In this document: in pieces, positions 17,043 to 26,717 of the stretch | Numbering within the stretch: the stretch's first letter is position 1 | Layout: each line of letters opens with the position of its first letter | NCBI GenBank assembly: GCA_022826645.1 | Contig: JAJDUM010000112.1 | Location: 123,422-187,421 of the forward strand | Length of the DNA: 64,000 nt | Source of the DNA: Candidatus Poribacteria bacterium | Lineage (GTDB): Bacteria; Poribacteria; WGA-4E; PCPOR2b | Reading direction: 5' to 3' | Translations under genes and position numbers: made by a program | The notes under the pieces: generated by a model | What the model was told of the DNA's origin: nothing | Databases searched by the model: none | What the model saw: only the letters and a program-made list of their open reading frames with translations

Positions 17043-18473
17043 ATGACAATTAACTGGCAATTGCTGATGCCCGAATTGATCATTATTCTGACCTTTATCA
17101 TCGTTGCAATTTTTGATCTGTTCAATTCGATTCAAAAGACGTTTACCGCTTGGCTCACAATTGTTGGCTGTGCCATCGCCCTATATGTTTCGGTCGATAT
17201 GCTGCAAACTGGTACGGAAGGCACAGAATTTAGCAACATGATCCAAGTGGATAAATATTCCCTCTTCTTCAATGTCATATTCCTCGTCTCAACAATCTTG
17301 GTCGTTCTCATTTCAATGAACTACTTGGGACGCACGGATAGACGCCAGGGGGAGTATTACCTATTAATCCTTTTGGCAACCTTGGGCATGATGTTAATGG
17401 CGTCCGGCAATGAGTTAATTGTTGTCTTCCTCGGCTTAGAGTTGATGTCGCTTTCGCTTTACGTCCTAGCCGGTTACTTCCAGCGGAGCATGGCGTCGAG
17501 CGAAGCCGGAATGAAATACCTGCTGCTTGGCGCATTTGCTAGCGGATTCTTCCTATACGGCATCGCGCTGATTTACGGAGGTGCCGGCACAACGAGTATT
17601 CCTAAGATCGCTTCGGCTATAACTGTCAACGCAACGTCACCGCTGCTATTATCCGGTATGTTCTTGCTTGTTGTGGGATTCGGCTTCAAGGTGGCGCTCG
17701 TACCATTTCACCAGTGGGCACCCGATGTCTACGAAGGTGCTCCCACTTCAATCGCCGCGTTTATCTCGGCTGGCCCGAAAGCCGCGGGATTTGCTGCGTT
17801 CCTGAGAATCTTTTTGGAAGCACTACAGAACATCCAGTCCGAATGGATCGTCGTTGTCACAATCCTCGCCGCACTCACGATGACCGTTGGCAACCTGGTT
17901 GCCATTGCCCAACGAAATATTAAGCGCATGCTCGCTTATTCCAGCATCGCCCATGCCGGATATGTCTTGGTCGGTCTGGCAGCAGCAAACAAAGACGGAA
18001 TCTCCAGTGCGATGTTTTACCTGCTTGTCTACTGCATCATGAATATAGGAGCATTCGGAGCGGTGATCCTCGCGAGGACAGAAGATGGCGAAAGTCTCAT
18101 GATTTCTGATTATGCCGGACTGGGGTTCAAAAAACCGCTGCTCGCGCTGTTCATGACACTAATGTTGCTATCTCTCGCTGGGTTCTCACCAACAGCGGGC
18201 TTCGTCGGTAAATTCTACATTTTCCGATCTGCTGTCGAATCGGGACAGATCTGGCTTGTTATTATCGGTGCAATCAACACGGCGATTTCTGCGTTCTACT
18301 ATCTCCGGGTTGTTGTGGCGATGTATATGAGAGAACCGGAAGCGGAACTCGATTTTCACCCTTATCCAGGGCTACTCATCGTTGCGTTGACCCTCGCAGC
18401 GATAGGTGTCGTCCTGATTGGTATTCTGCCATCATACTTCCTGAGCCCGGCCCAAATTAGCACGTTCTTATAG
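17043..18473 (+). CDS. nuoN: NADH-quinone oxidoreductase subunit N
   Basis: NuoN is the antiporter-like subunit nearest the NuoK/J/A group. The motif VVFLGLELMSLSLYVLAGY holds the conserved Glu, GFKVALVPFHQWAPDVYEGAP holds the channel Lys, and AYSSIAHAGYVLVGLAA and FVGKFYIF are present further on. The 476-residue length and about 14 helices are normal. AGATCGGAGG lies just before the ATG. It is the last nuo gene; the ATP synthase genes begin 13 bases later with no terminator visible between. Confidence 0.96.
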   Translation: MTINWQLLMPELIIILTFIIVAIFDLFNSIQKTFTAWLTIVGCAIALYVSVDMLQTGTEGTEFSNMIQVDKYSLFFNVIFLVSTILVVLISMNYLGRTDRRQGEYYLLILLATLGMMLMASGNELIVVFLGLELMSLSLYVLAGYFQRSMASSEAGMKYLLLGAFASGFFLYGIALIYGGAGTTSIPKIASAITVNATSPLLLSGMFLLVVGFGFKVALVPFHQWAPDVYEGAPTSIAAFISAGPKAAGFAAFLRIFLEALQNIQSEWIVVVTILAALTMTVGNLVAIAQRNIKRMLAYSSIAHAGYVLVGLAAANKDGISSAMFYLLVYCIMNIGAFGAVILARTEDGESLMISDYAGLGFKKPLLALFMTLMLLSLAGFSPTAGFVGKFYIFRSAVESGQIWLVIIGAINTAISAFYYLRVVVAMYMREPEAELDFHPYPGLLIVALTLAAIGVVLIGILPSYFLSPAQISTFL

Positions 18474-18491
18474 GGACACGGTAAATTGACA

Positions 18492-18752
18492 ATGGCGAAG
18501 TTAATACGGGGTAGCGACTGGAATAGTATGGATCTGGCTTCAATTGGCATCACCCTTGTGCTGGCAATTGGAATAGGATCCGGGTTAGGCTGGTGGATCG
18601 GTGGAAAACTGGGCAACCAAACAATCGGCTTAATTGTCGGCTTTATCATCGGAACGGCGGCAGGATTTATCGAAATGTTTCGCGCTGTCTCTCGCTGGAA
18701 TAAGCGTATGGAACACCAAGAAGCTGCAAAAGAGTCGGAAGAGGATTCGTAA
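18492..18752 (+). CDS. AtpZ/AtpI-family small membrane protein
   Basis: This protein of about 86 residues has two membrane helices: SIGITLVLAIGIGSGLGWWIG and TIGLIVGFIIGTAAGFIEMF. The glycine-zipper pattern with GLGWWIGGKLGN between is typical of the small AtpZ-type protein that often precedes atpI in F-ATPase operons. It is thought to help c-ring or Mg2+/Ca2+ handling. A TTG at 18486 is an alternative start; neither has a clear ribosome site. The tail is acidic (KESEEDS). The gene abuts atpI. Confidence 0.8.
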   Translation: MAKLIRGSDWNSMDLASIGITLVLAIGIGSGLGWWIGGKLGNQTIGLIVGFIIGTAAGFIEMFRAVSRWNKRMEHQEAAKESEEDS

Positions 18753-18753
18753 A

Positions 18754-19173
18754 GTGGCTGCTCGCGTTCCCTTTGAAATAGATGACCGATTTTTACTGCA
18801 AGTCTACCGGCTAACAACCGTTCTTGCCCTCATCACAATGCCAATCCTTTGGGCGGTGTACGGTCTGCCAGCCGGTTTGAGTTTTGCTATCGGCAGTCTC
18901 TTGAGTTTGAGCGCGATTTTGTCATTAGAGTTTATTATCCGTCGCATGGTTAAGCCCGGCAGTTCGCCAGGGACAAAGCGTTGGCTGGGATTCATCGCGT
19001 TAGGAAAGTACACGATCATCTTTGTTGGATTTTATCTCCTGACGAAAGCAAACTGGCTGAATGTTTATGCCCTTGCAGCCGGAATTGGATTGGTGCAAGT
19101 TGTGATTATCCTCAAAGCAGTTGTAATGATGATAGGTATTCTATCAAAAAATAATTCAACAGGAACTAAATGA
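18754..19173 (+). CDS. atpI: ATP synthase subunit I
   Basis: This protein of about 139 residues with four predicted helices fits AtpI, the non-stoichiometric F0 assembly factor that helps build the c ring. The GTG at 18754 is chosen because GAGGA lies 8 nt upstream and it directly follows the previous stop. A longer frame back to 18634 would run through the preceding gene and is not used. Family recognition rests on position, size and topology plus the RLTTVLALIT...GLPAGLSFAIGSLLS pattern. The stop overlaps the atpB start (ATGA). Confidence 0.75.
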   Translation: MAARVPFEIDDRFLLQVYRLTTVLALITMPILWAVYGLPAGLSFAIGSLLSLSAILSLEFIIRRMVKPGSSPGTKRWLGFIALGKYTIIFVGFYLLTKANWLNVYALAAGIGLVQVVIILKAVVMMIGILSKNNSTGTK

Positions 19174-20009
19174 AGAAGACATTTTACACACTATTTTCTA
19201 TTGTACTGCTATCGCTGCTCGCTTGTAGCGTCGGTTGGGCAGCTGAAGACGCACATCGCTCGTGGTTAAGCCCAATATCAAAAATTCTCCCAGATAATAT
19301 AGTTCCAGAGCCACAACGTTGGCATCAACCGGATTTAATTCCCAACGCATACTTTATCGTACTGGTTATTGCGCTGCTTTTCATCCTCGCAACACGCAAA
19401 ATTAATCGACTTCCTCAAGGCAAAGGGCAAACACTGCTCGAGTTGTTCGTGGGCGGATTAATCGATTTCTTCGGCGGAATTTTGGGAGAACATGGGAAGA
19501 AATATGTCCCATTCGTCGGATCCTTCTTCATCTTTATTCTATTCTTAAACTATCTTGGCCTCATACCCGGTTTTCAATCTCCAACAGCAGATTTGAACAC
19601 CACACTTGCGCTCGGAATCAGCGCAGTAATCGGGGTTCATATCATTGCGATTAAAGAAAATGGGCTGGTTGGCTACCTGAAGCACTTTATCGGCGATCCA
19701 CCGTGGCTGGGACCTTTGATGTTTCCGCTACACATCATCGGTGAAATCGCGCGTGCAGGGTCTCTGGCAATTCGACTTTTCGGAAATATCTTCGGTGAGG
19801 AATCCGTTATTATTAACCTAACCCTTTTAGGGCTTGCAATTCCGGCAATCGCTGGGCTTATCCCATGGATGCCAGTTCAGGTGCCAATGCTGTTTTTCGG
19901 GCTATTTGGTGGGTTTCTGCAAGCACTCGTTTTCTCAATTCTCACATCAATCTACATTGTTACGTTCCTAGAACATGATGAGGAACATGGTGCGGAGGCA
20001 CATCATTGA
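19170..20009 (+). CDS. atpB: ATP synthase F0 subunit a
   Basis: Subunit a forms the ion half-channels next to the c ring. The diagnostic helix carries ARAGSLAIRLFGNIFGEE with the essential arginine, and the last helix has LFGGFLQALVFSILTSIYI with the conserved Gln. NYLGLIPGF and HIIAIKENG are present in the middle. The N terminus looks like a cleavable signal (LLSLLACSVGWA), which some bacterial subunit a proteins carry. The protein is 279 residues. It overlaps atpI by 4 nt; atpE follows after 85 bases with AAAGGAGG just before its start. Confidence 0.95.
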   Translation: MKKTFYTLFSIVLLSLLACSVGWAAEDAHRSWLSPISKILPDNIVPEPQRWHQPDLIPNAYFIVLVIALLFILATRKINRLPQGKGQTLLELFVGGLIDFFGGILGEHGKKYVPFVGSFFIFILFLNYLGLIPGFQSPTADLNTTLALGISAVIGVHIIAIKENGLVGYLKHFIGDPPWLGPLMFPLHIIGEIARAGSLAIRLFGNIFGEESVIINLTLLGLAIPAIAGLIPWMPVQVPMLFFGLFGGFLQALVFSILTSIYIVTFLEHDEEHGAEAHH

Positions 20010-20094
20010 TTGATGAGCGATTATTATCGCTCGTTGAATATTGTTTTTAGTTTCCTAATCCCAGTTTCGGGATCAAAATTAAAGGAGGTTTTTC

Positions 20095-20394
20095 ATGATT
20101 TATCTCGCAGTTTTGGCTTTCGGAACGGCACTCGGTCTGCCGATTGCTGTGATTTTTGCATCCACCGCACAAGCAAGGGCAACCAGTACCGCTCTTGAAG
20201 GTATCGCGCGGCAACCTGAAGCAGCACCTCGCATTCAGACAGCAATGATCATCGGTTTAGCACTTATCGAATCGCTCGTGATCTACTCGCTGCTAATCTT
20301 TTTCCTGCTTATGGGAAAACTCCCAGAGGGACAGATGCTTCAAAGCATGATTGAGGCTGATGCTCAGAAACAGGTCCAGACCAGTCATGAATAA
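20095..20394 (+). CDS. atpE: ATP synthase F0 subunit c
   Basis: The c subunit forms the rotor ring. It is a 99-residue hairpin with the polar loop GIARQPEAAPRI. The ion-binding carboxylate is the Glu in LIESLVIYSLL (helix 2). A Gln in helix 1 (STAQARATST) lies 12 residues before the Ala of ARQPEA. Gln, Glu-Ser and Tyr in these positions are those of Na+-coordinating c rings such as Ilyobacter tartaricus, but the usual Thr after Ser is Leu here. The C terminus is about 15 residues longer than usual. A 5' AAAGGAGG is well placed. Confidence 0.95.
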   Translation: MIYLAVLAFGTALGLPIAVIFASTAQARATSTALEGIARQPEAAPRIQTAMIIGLALIESLVIYSLLIFFLLMGKLPEGQMLQSMIEADAQKQVQTSHE

Positions 20395-20397
20395 GAC

Positions 20398-20453
20398 GTG
20401 AAACGTGAAGCGTAAAACGTGATTTTACTGACGTTCTGCGTTTTACGTTTCAC
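20398..20453. repeat. Palindromic repeat between atpE and atpF
   Basis: GTGAAACGT at the left edge pairs with ACGTTTCAC at the right edge, and partly matched inner arms (GCGTAAAACGT versus ACGTTCTGCGTTTTACG) extend the hairpin. Its alternating ACGT-rich texture is like the inverted repeats around the four-helix-bundle gene at 23198-23740. It has no T-run, so it is not a standard terminator; it could be a small mobile palindrome. Confidence 0.6.
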
Positions 20454-20506
20454 ACGCACTACCTTTCTTAGACTATATACGATACTCTAACTTCAAGAAA
20501 AATATA

Positions 20507-21109
20507 ATGACAAAATTAACGTGGCTCCTTCTACTGATTATTATCAATGTAACATTAATTGTCCCGACAAGTGGATTCGCTGCAGAGGCAAGTGCTGAGA
20601 AACAGGGAATTTTGGCACAGATTGGCATCGATTTTCAGACAATTATCCTTCAAGCCCTCGGCTTTCTTGTTGTACTACTCGTGCTCTGGAAATTCGTCTT
20701 CGGACGCATCGGCGGCCTATTAGAAGAACGACAACAGGAAATCACATCGCGAATGGAGAAATTGGAGGCGGACCAAAGCGAATTGGATCGATTGAATGAC
20801 GAAACCCGTCAACGACTCAACGAAATTGAAGCGGAAGGGCAGACGAAAATCCAAGCTGCCATTGACGAGGGAAATGCCGAACGGCAGCGGATTCTTGATC
20901 AAGCGCGTCAGGAAGCGAGTGCTGAACTTGACCGGGCACGTGCCGAGATTCAACGCGAAAAGGACGAAGCCATCCTCGAACTACGAGGTACTGTTGCAGA
21001 GATTGCGATTGACGCTGCAAGCAAAATCATCGATCAAACCCTCGATGCGGAGAAACATCAGCACATTATCGATGAGTCCATCAGCCGCCTTCCTACACAG
21101 AATGTCTAA
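20507..21109 (+). CDS. atpF: ATP synthase F0 subunit b
   Basis: Subunit b is the peripheral stalk that links F0 to F1. It has one membrane helix (IILQALGFLVVLLVLWKFVFG, about residues 46-66), then a long charged coiled coil (LEERQQEITSRMEKLEADQ onward). The C-terminal part (AAEI-type AVEIAIDAASKII, here GTVAEIAIDAASKIIDQTL) binds delta. An extra N-terminal hydrophobic stretch ending in SGFAAEA looks like a cleavable signal peptide, present in some bacterial b subunits. The 200-residue length includes it. The gene is separated from atpE by a palindromic repeat. Confidence 0.94.
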   Translation: MTKLTWLLLLIIINVTLIVPTSGFAAEASAEKQGILAQIGIDFQTIILQALGFLVVLLVLWKFVFGRIGGLLEERQQEITSRMEKLEADQSELDRLNDETRQRLNEIEAEGQTKIQAAIDEGNAERQRILDQARQEASAELDRARAEIQREKDEAILELRGTVAEIAIDAASKIIDQTLDAEKHQHIIDESISRLPTQNV

Positions 21110-21115
21110 TATAAA

Positions 21116-21655
21116 ATGAGAGAAACTCGAATTGCTAAACCCTACGCACAAGCCTTGTATAGTGCAGCGACGGAACAGGATATTTTGGATCGCATTGTTG
21201 CAGATGTTAATCAGGTCCTCCAATTGACACAAGAATCGGAGGATTTCGATCAGTTTCTAACTAACCCCATTCTGTCACCACAGTTCAAGAGCGAGATGTT
21301 TCAACAACTCCTGTCCGAAACTGTTCATCCACTTATGCTCAATTTTCTGCTCTTGCTGGCACTGAAACAACGGGAGAGAGCCTTAGTTCCAATCTTACAG
21401 AGGTTCCTAGAGATTGTCGATTTGCAGGCAGGTCGTGTTGTCGCGCAGGTAACATCTGCGGCCCCGTTCACTGAAGCACAAAAAACTAACCTCTCTCAGC
21501 AATTGAGTAACTATTCGGGGGCGGAGGTGCGCCTTGAACTGAGCGAAGATGCCGAGATTCAAGGAGGCGTCATTGTGCGCTTAGGGGACACCGTGTTTGA
21601 TGGAAGTATCGCATCGCAGCTGCAACGAATGAGAACATTACTTGCAAGGGGATAA
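21116..21655 (+). CDS. atpH: ATP synthase F1 subunit delta
   Basis: Delta caps the alpha hexamer and holds the peripheral stalk. The N-terminal helical domain starts IAKPYAQALYSAATEQ, the family signature. The C-terminal region ends in the typical SEDAEIQGGVIVRLGDTVFDGSIASQLQRMR (seen in two parts). The 179-residue length is standard. The gene begins 6 bases after atpF and ends 15 bases before atpA. Confidence 0.94.
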   Translation: MRETRIAKPYAQALYSAATEQDILDRIVADVNQVLQLTQESEDFDQFLTNPILSPQFKSEMFQQLLSETVHPLMLNFLLLLALKQRERALVPILQRFLEIVDLQAGRVVAQVTSAAPFTEAQKTNLSQQLSNYSGAEVRLELSEDAEIQGGVIVRLGDTVFDGSIASQLQRMRTLLARG

Positions 21656-21670
21656 GGGAGAATATAATTT

Positions 21671-23197
<1,527 letters not shown>

Positions 23198-23221
23198 TAC
23201 GTGATGCGTAATACGTAATAC
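23198..23221. repeat. Left inverted repeat of the four-helix-bundle cassette
   Basis: TAATACGTGATGCGTAATAC and the next four bases match, in reverse complement, the sequence at about 23717-23741, with about 3-4 mismatches over 24 bp. The two copies bracket the four-helix-bundle gene almost exactly, starting at the stop region of atpA and ending just before atpG. Confidence 0.7.
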
Positions 23222-23229
23222 CAAAAACT

Positions 23230-23694
23230 ATGAATTACGAGGATTGGGAACGGGAAGTACCTGAACCAATTACAGGTGATGTGCTATGGAAAATGAAGGT
23301 CTATCGGTTGGCTCTGTTTGCCGTAAATCTCGGTTGGCACGATATAACAAAGTTGGCTCAAGATCGACGCACCGTTTCTTTATCAGATCAACTTTACAGA
23401 TTACTCGGTTCAATCAGTGCTAATATCGCTGAAGGATACAGTCGAAGTAGCAATAAAGACCGCGTTCGCTTCTACGAATATGCGCTTGGTTCTGCTAGAG
23501 AAAGCCGGGATTGGTACTATAAAGGGAGCCACATTTTAAGTGAGTCTGTTATTTCTCATCGCCTAAACTTGATAACAGAGATTATTCGATTATTGCTCGT
23601 GATGGTTTCAGATCAACGAAAGCCAGATTTGAGAGAAGAAGTCGAGGTATATACAGTAGATGCAGCAGATGTAGAATCACATTCACTCGTGTAA
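23230..23694 (+). CDS. Four helix bundle (S23/IVP-like) protein
   Basis: This 154-residue, helix-rich protein has the core of the four-helix-bundle family first known from 23S rRNA intervening sequences: LSDQLYRLLGSISANIAEGYSRSSNKDRVRFYEYALGSARESRDW (seen in parts). The N-terminal FAVNLG and mid EGYSR are family-typical. The biochemical role of the family is unknown; some members bind nucleic acid. It sits between atpA and atpG, bracketed by an inverted repeat of about 24 bp, and codons are less GC-rich than neighbours. It was probably inserted as a small cassette. Confidence 0.8.
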   Translation: MNYEDWEREVPEPITGDVLWKMKVYRLALFAVNLGWHDITKLAQDRRTVSLSDQLYRLLGSISANIAEGYSRSSNKDRVRFYEYALGSARESRDWYYKGSHILSESVISHRLNLITEIIRLLLVMVSDQRKPDLREEVEVYTVDAADVESHSLV

Positions 23695-23716
23695 AGAGGG
23701 CTCATGTCACGTACTC

Positions 23717-23741
23717 CTTACGTATTACGCATTACTCATTA
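23717..23741. repeat. Right inverted repeat of the four-helix-bundle cassette
   Basis: CTTACGTATTACGCATTACT and flanking bases are the reverse complement of the left copy near 23198, with about 3-4 mismatches. It ends about 10 bases before the atpG start, so it includes or touches the atpG ribosome-binding region. Confidence 0.7.
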
Positions 23742-23751
23742 GAGGTTTACA

Positions 23752-24618
23752 ATGGCAACATTACGTGAAATTAGACGGCGTATCACAAGTATTGAGAATA
23801 TCGCGCAGGTAACAGACGCGATGCGAGTGGTCGCTGCGGCGAGATTGCGTCGAGCGCAGGAAAATATCTTAGCCACCCGCCCCTTCGCCGATAAATTCAA
23901 TACAATTCTGGGGCATCTGATTTCCCAGATTGAGAACCCCTCCCATCCTTTACTGGAATCACGCGATCTTAAGCGTGTTTGCCTAATCTCAGTCTCTGCA
24001 GACCGGGGGCTATGTGGTAGTTTTAATAGCAATGTAATCCGAACAACAACGCAGCGGGCAGAACATTACCAAGAGCAGGGCGCGGAAGTGATGATCGTCT
24101 GTGTCGGCAGACGCACACGAGACCATTTCGCACGACGAGATTATAACGTTATCGCTGAATATGTGAATATTTTTAGGCAACTCGCATTTGAAAACGCTGT
24201 CGAAATTGTGGAGGAGTTTGAGCACCTGTATCGCGACAAGCGGGTTGATAGGGTGGAAGTGATTTATAACGATTTCAAATCCGCGATTCTACAAGAAGTT
24301 TTGGTCGAACAATTGCTACCACTTACCCCTGAAGTGCCAACCGGCGATGAACTTTTCCTCGATTACCTATATGAGCCAGAACAAGAGGCGATCTTCCAAT
24401 CTGTATTGGCAAAACACCTGAATATGCAGATGTGGAAGGTGCTGTTGGACTCCAACGCCGCAGAGCAAGCAGCACGGATGGCAGCGATGGAAAACGCAAC
24501 ACGCAACGCTAATGAGCTTATAGATGATTTAATTCTTCAGCGTAACCGCGCCCGCCAGACCCAGATTACCACAGAGATTTCTGAGATTGTGAGCGGTGCA
24601 GCGGCTTTGGAGGGTTAA
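23752..24618 (+). CDS. atpG: ATP synthase F1 subunit gamma
   Basis: Gamma is the central rotor shaft. The N-terminal helix has LREIRRRITSIENIAQVTDAM with RLRRAQENI, and the C-terminal helix has the family signature MAAMENATRNANELIDDLIL followed by NRARQTQITTEISEIVSGA. The Rossmann-like middle carries SADRGLCGSFNSNV. The 288-residue length is typical. It is separated from atpA by a mobile-looking insert and from atpD by three genes unrelated to the ATPase. Confidence 0.96.
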   Translation: MATLREIRRRITSIENIAQVTDAMRVVAAARLRRAQENILATRPFADKFNTILGHLISQIENPSHPLLESRDLKRVCLISVSADRGLCGSFNSNVIRTTTQRAEHYQEQGAEVMIVCVGRRTRDHFARRDYNVIAEYVNIFRQLAFENAVEIVEEFEHLYRDKRVDRVEVIYNDFKSAILQEVLVEQLLPLTPEVPTGDELFLDYLYEPEQEAIFQSVLAKHLNMQMWKVLLDSNAAEQAARMAAMENATRNANELIDDLILQRNRARQTQITTEISEIVSGAAALEG

Positions 24619-24654
24619 CAGAAGCACCCTCAATGCAAGGAGAGGCAGCGAGCT

Positions 24655-25053
24655 ATGAGCATGCAGAAACCCATTATCATTGATCAAGCAGAACTCGCTT
24701 GGGAAGGGTGGGAGGACACCGACCTTGCCGCCAAGAGTGAGATTCGTTGGAAGCTGCTGATTACCGGAGAAAGAACACCGAGCAGCGGACTCGTTATGGG
24801 TGTAGCGGAGCTCCCGCCTGACACCCGGCTACCTCTTCACCACCACGAGCCTGTGGAAACCTATTACGTCGTTAGTGGCAACGGTCACATGGTAATTGAC
24901 GATCACGAAGCGGAGATCGGACCGGGTTCAGCGATCTATATCCCGTCCAACGCGAAACATGCTGTCCGCTGTACCGGCACCGAACCGTTGGTTTTCGTGT
25001 TCTCCTTTGCGTGCGACCGCTTCGACCAAATAGTTTATCATTTCGATGAGTAG
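24655..25053 (+). CDS. Cupin-domain protein
   Basis: This 132-residue single-domain cupin has motif 1 with LPLHHHEPVETYYVVSGNGH (His-His, Glu) and motif 2 with GSAIYIPSNAKHAVRCTG (later His). Such proteins often bind Fe, Mn or Zn and act as dioxygenases, isomerases or sensors, so no specific reaction can be given. The ATG follows AAGGAGAGG. It begins the three-gene insertion between atpG and atpD, with 37-base spacing on either side. Confidence 0.8.
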   Translation: MSMQKPIIIDQAELAWEGWEDTDLAAKSEIRWKLLITGERTPSSGLVMGVAELPPDTRLPLHHHEPVETYYVVSGNGHMVIDDHEAEIGPGSAIYIPSNAKHAVRCTGTEPLVFVFSFACDRFDQIVYHFDE

Positions 25054-25089
25054 AGGTCGTTCGCAGCGGGTGTAATTGGAGGTGCAAAC

Positions 25090-25563
25090 ATGCCCTACAA
25101 CGTCAGTAGGCAGATTCAAGAAGCCATGGAACGGGGCGATTTTAAGGACCTGCCCGGTAAGGGGAAGCCCCAGCAACGCGATGATAATCCTTACATCCCG
25201 CCAGCAGTTCGCACGGTTAATCAGATGTTGAAGGATAACGGCTTCGCGCCGCGTTGGATCGAAGTGAATAAAGAAATTCGCGCCGAAACCGAGAACGCGG
25301 AAAAATTAATCGAGAATCTTAAAGGACGGCGAAACCGTTTGGAAGCACAACTCCGGGCGCAACCGCTGAAGCGTGACGCGATTCGATCGGTCTTTGAACT
25401 GGAGCGCACGCGGGCATTGGAAGCCTACACCGTTCAGTTACAACAGCTCAACAGGAAAATCCAGCAATGGAATCTCATGATACCCCTGCGCGATAAACAA
25501 TACCCACTGCATAACCTCAAGACAGCGATAGCTGATTTTCACAAGAAATGCCCTAGTCTGTAA
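25090..25563 (+). CDS. DUF1992 (DnaJ-homologue, YhdN-like) protein
   Basis: This 157-residue soluble helical protein has the DUF1992 core: QIQEAMERGDFKDLPGKGKP followed by DDNPYIPPAVRTVNQMLKDNGFAPRWIE. The rest is long and probably coiled-coil (EKLIENLKGRRNRLEAQL and VQLQQLNRKIQQWN). The family is described as DnaJ-like but has no J-domain HPD here, so a co-chaperone role is unproven. GGAGG precedes the ATG. It is in the insertion inside the atp operon. Confidence 0.8.
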   Translation: MPYNVSRQIQEAMERGDFKDLPGKGKPQQRDDNPYIPPAVRTVNQMLKDNGFAPRWIEVNKEIRAETENAEKLIENLKGRRNRLEAQLRAQPLKRDAIRSVFELERTRALEAYTVQLQQLNRKIQQWNLMIPLRDKQYPLHNLKTAIADFHKKCPSL

Positions 25564-25657
25564 TTTTACTATAACAAAACCGTAAAACCCAAAGAATATG
25601 CGAGCCAAAAGGCTTAGCTTAACCGTTAATTTACTTTGTACTAAAGGAGACTAACCG

Positions 25658-26497
25658 ATGCAATTCAAATTAGGAAGAATGTTTCTAGTAGTTCTGATAG
25701 GGCTAGTTACTCTAGTCGGCTGTGAAGTGGGCAGAGATATGATGACAGACATGGTGCCATCCACAGATGCCGGGATGACTGATATGATGGACCTGATGCC
25801 ATCTACAGATACTGCGGTAATTGATCTGATAGACATAATGCCATCTGCGGATACCGGGATGGCTGATATGGGAGCGGTTCCGGTGAAGTTAGTGTGGTTA
25901 GTCGACTATCCGGTTGGCGGGAAAGTCGACTATATTGCATGGATTGCAACTGTTGCACCGACACTACAAGCCCCCGAAGAGCTCAAACGGGTAGCCTCCT
26001 ATGATAATTTTTATGGTGAGAACCCGCATCGACTCGTGGAGTTTGAGTTTGATAGCTATGTGGATGCGGCGACATATCTGAGCCGTCCCGATGTCGCTGC
26101 GGTTTTTGAGGCACTTCCAGATCACAGCAGTGAGGTAAGTACGCATGTATTTGTCCGACGCTCTGATTACTCAAAAAACGAGGAGGCCACCCGGCAGATT
26201 AAAGCTGTTACCTTAGTTGATTACCCGCTCGGTGGAAAAGACGCGTATCTGCAATGGATTGTGTCTATCGCACCAGCACTGCAAGCACCCGAAGAGGTGA
26301 AACGGATAGCATCTTACGACAACCTTCACGGTGCGTCTCCACACCGGTTCGTTGAGTTTGAGTTTGATAGTATCGAAGAAACCCATTCGTATCTAGAACG
26401 GGAGGAGGTACGGGCTGTTAACGCTGAGATTCCGAACCGAGCAAGCCGCCTGAAGGTACTTACGTTTGAGTTGCGTTCAGATTACGTCAACGAATAA
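25658..26497 (+). CDS. Lipoprotein with duplicated domain
   Basis: This 279-residue lipoprotein has a lipobox (TLVGC, signal peptide 1-25) and a repeat-rich linker: three near copies of MPSTDTGM/MMDLMPSAD over residues 25-75. Two copies of a domain of about 95 residues then follow. Each starts WLVDYPVGGK..Y..WI...AP.LQAPEE.KR.ASYDN and ends in HR.VEFEFDS, with a YL..P..AVF region; the two are plainly a tandem duplication. The domain resembles dimeric alpha-beta barrel (Dabb/EthD-type) proteins in style but I cannot confirm a family. AAAGGAG precedes the ATG. It is the last gene of the insertion before atpD. Confidence 0.65.
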   Translation: MQFKLGRMFLVVLIGLVTLVGCEVGRDMMTDMVPSTDAGMTDMMDLMPSTDTAVIDLIDIMPSADTGMADMGAVPVKLVWLVDYPVGGKVDYIAWIATVAPTLQAPEELKRVASYDNFYGENPHRLVEFEFDSYVDAATYLSRPDVAAVFEALPDHSSEVSTHVFVRRSDYSKNEEATRQIKAVTLVDYPLGGKDAYLQWIVSIAPALQAPEEVKRIASYDNLHGASPHRFVEFEFDSIEETHSYLEREEVRAVNAEIPNRASRLKVLTFELRSDYVNE

Positions 26498-26514
26498 TCG
26501 CTGAGATTCGCGCT

Positions 26515-26549
26515 GGCTCCTTGAGCGGTCCCATAGGGCTCAGGGAGCC
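26515..26549 (+). terminator. Long hairpin after the lipoprotein gene
   Basis: GGCTCCTTGAGC pairs with GCTCAGGGAGCC over 12 positions with one mismatch, about 15 bases after the lipoprotein stop. There is no T-run after it, so intrinsic termination would be weak. The remaining 170 bases to atpD show no convincing promoter, although GTATAGATAAT near 26683-26693 could be a -10. Confidence 0.45.
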
Positions 26550-26717
26550 GCGCCTCCACTCACATTAAAAAATCCAAAACTCATCATAAGATTCAACGTC
26601 GTTGAGACGTTCCTAAAAAGATAACATCACCAATTATAATCCAACGAGCATTTGGGACAGTCCTATTAACTAGATGATATTGGCGGTATAGATAATTGAT
26701 GGAAAGAGAGAAAAATC

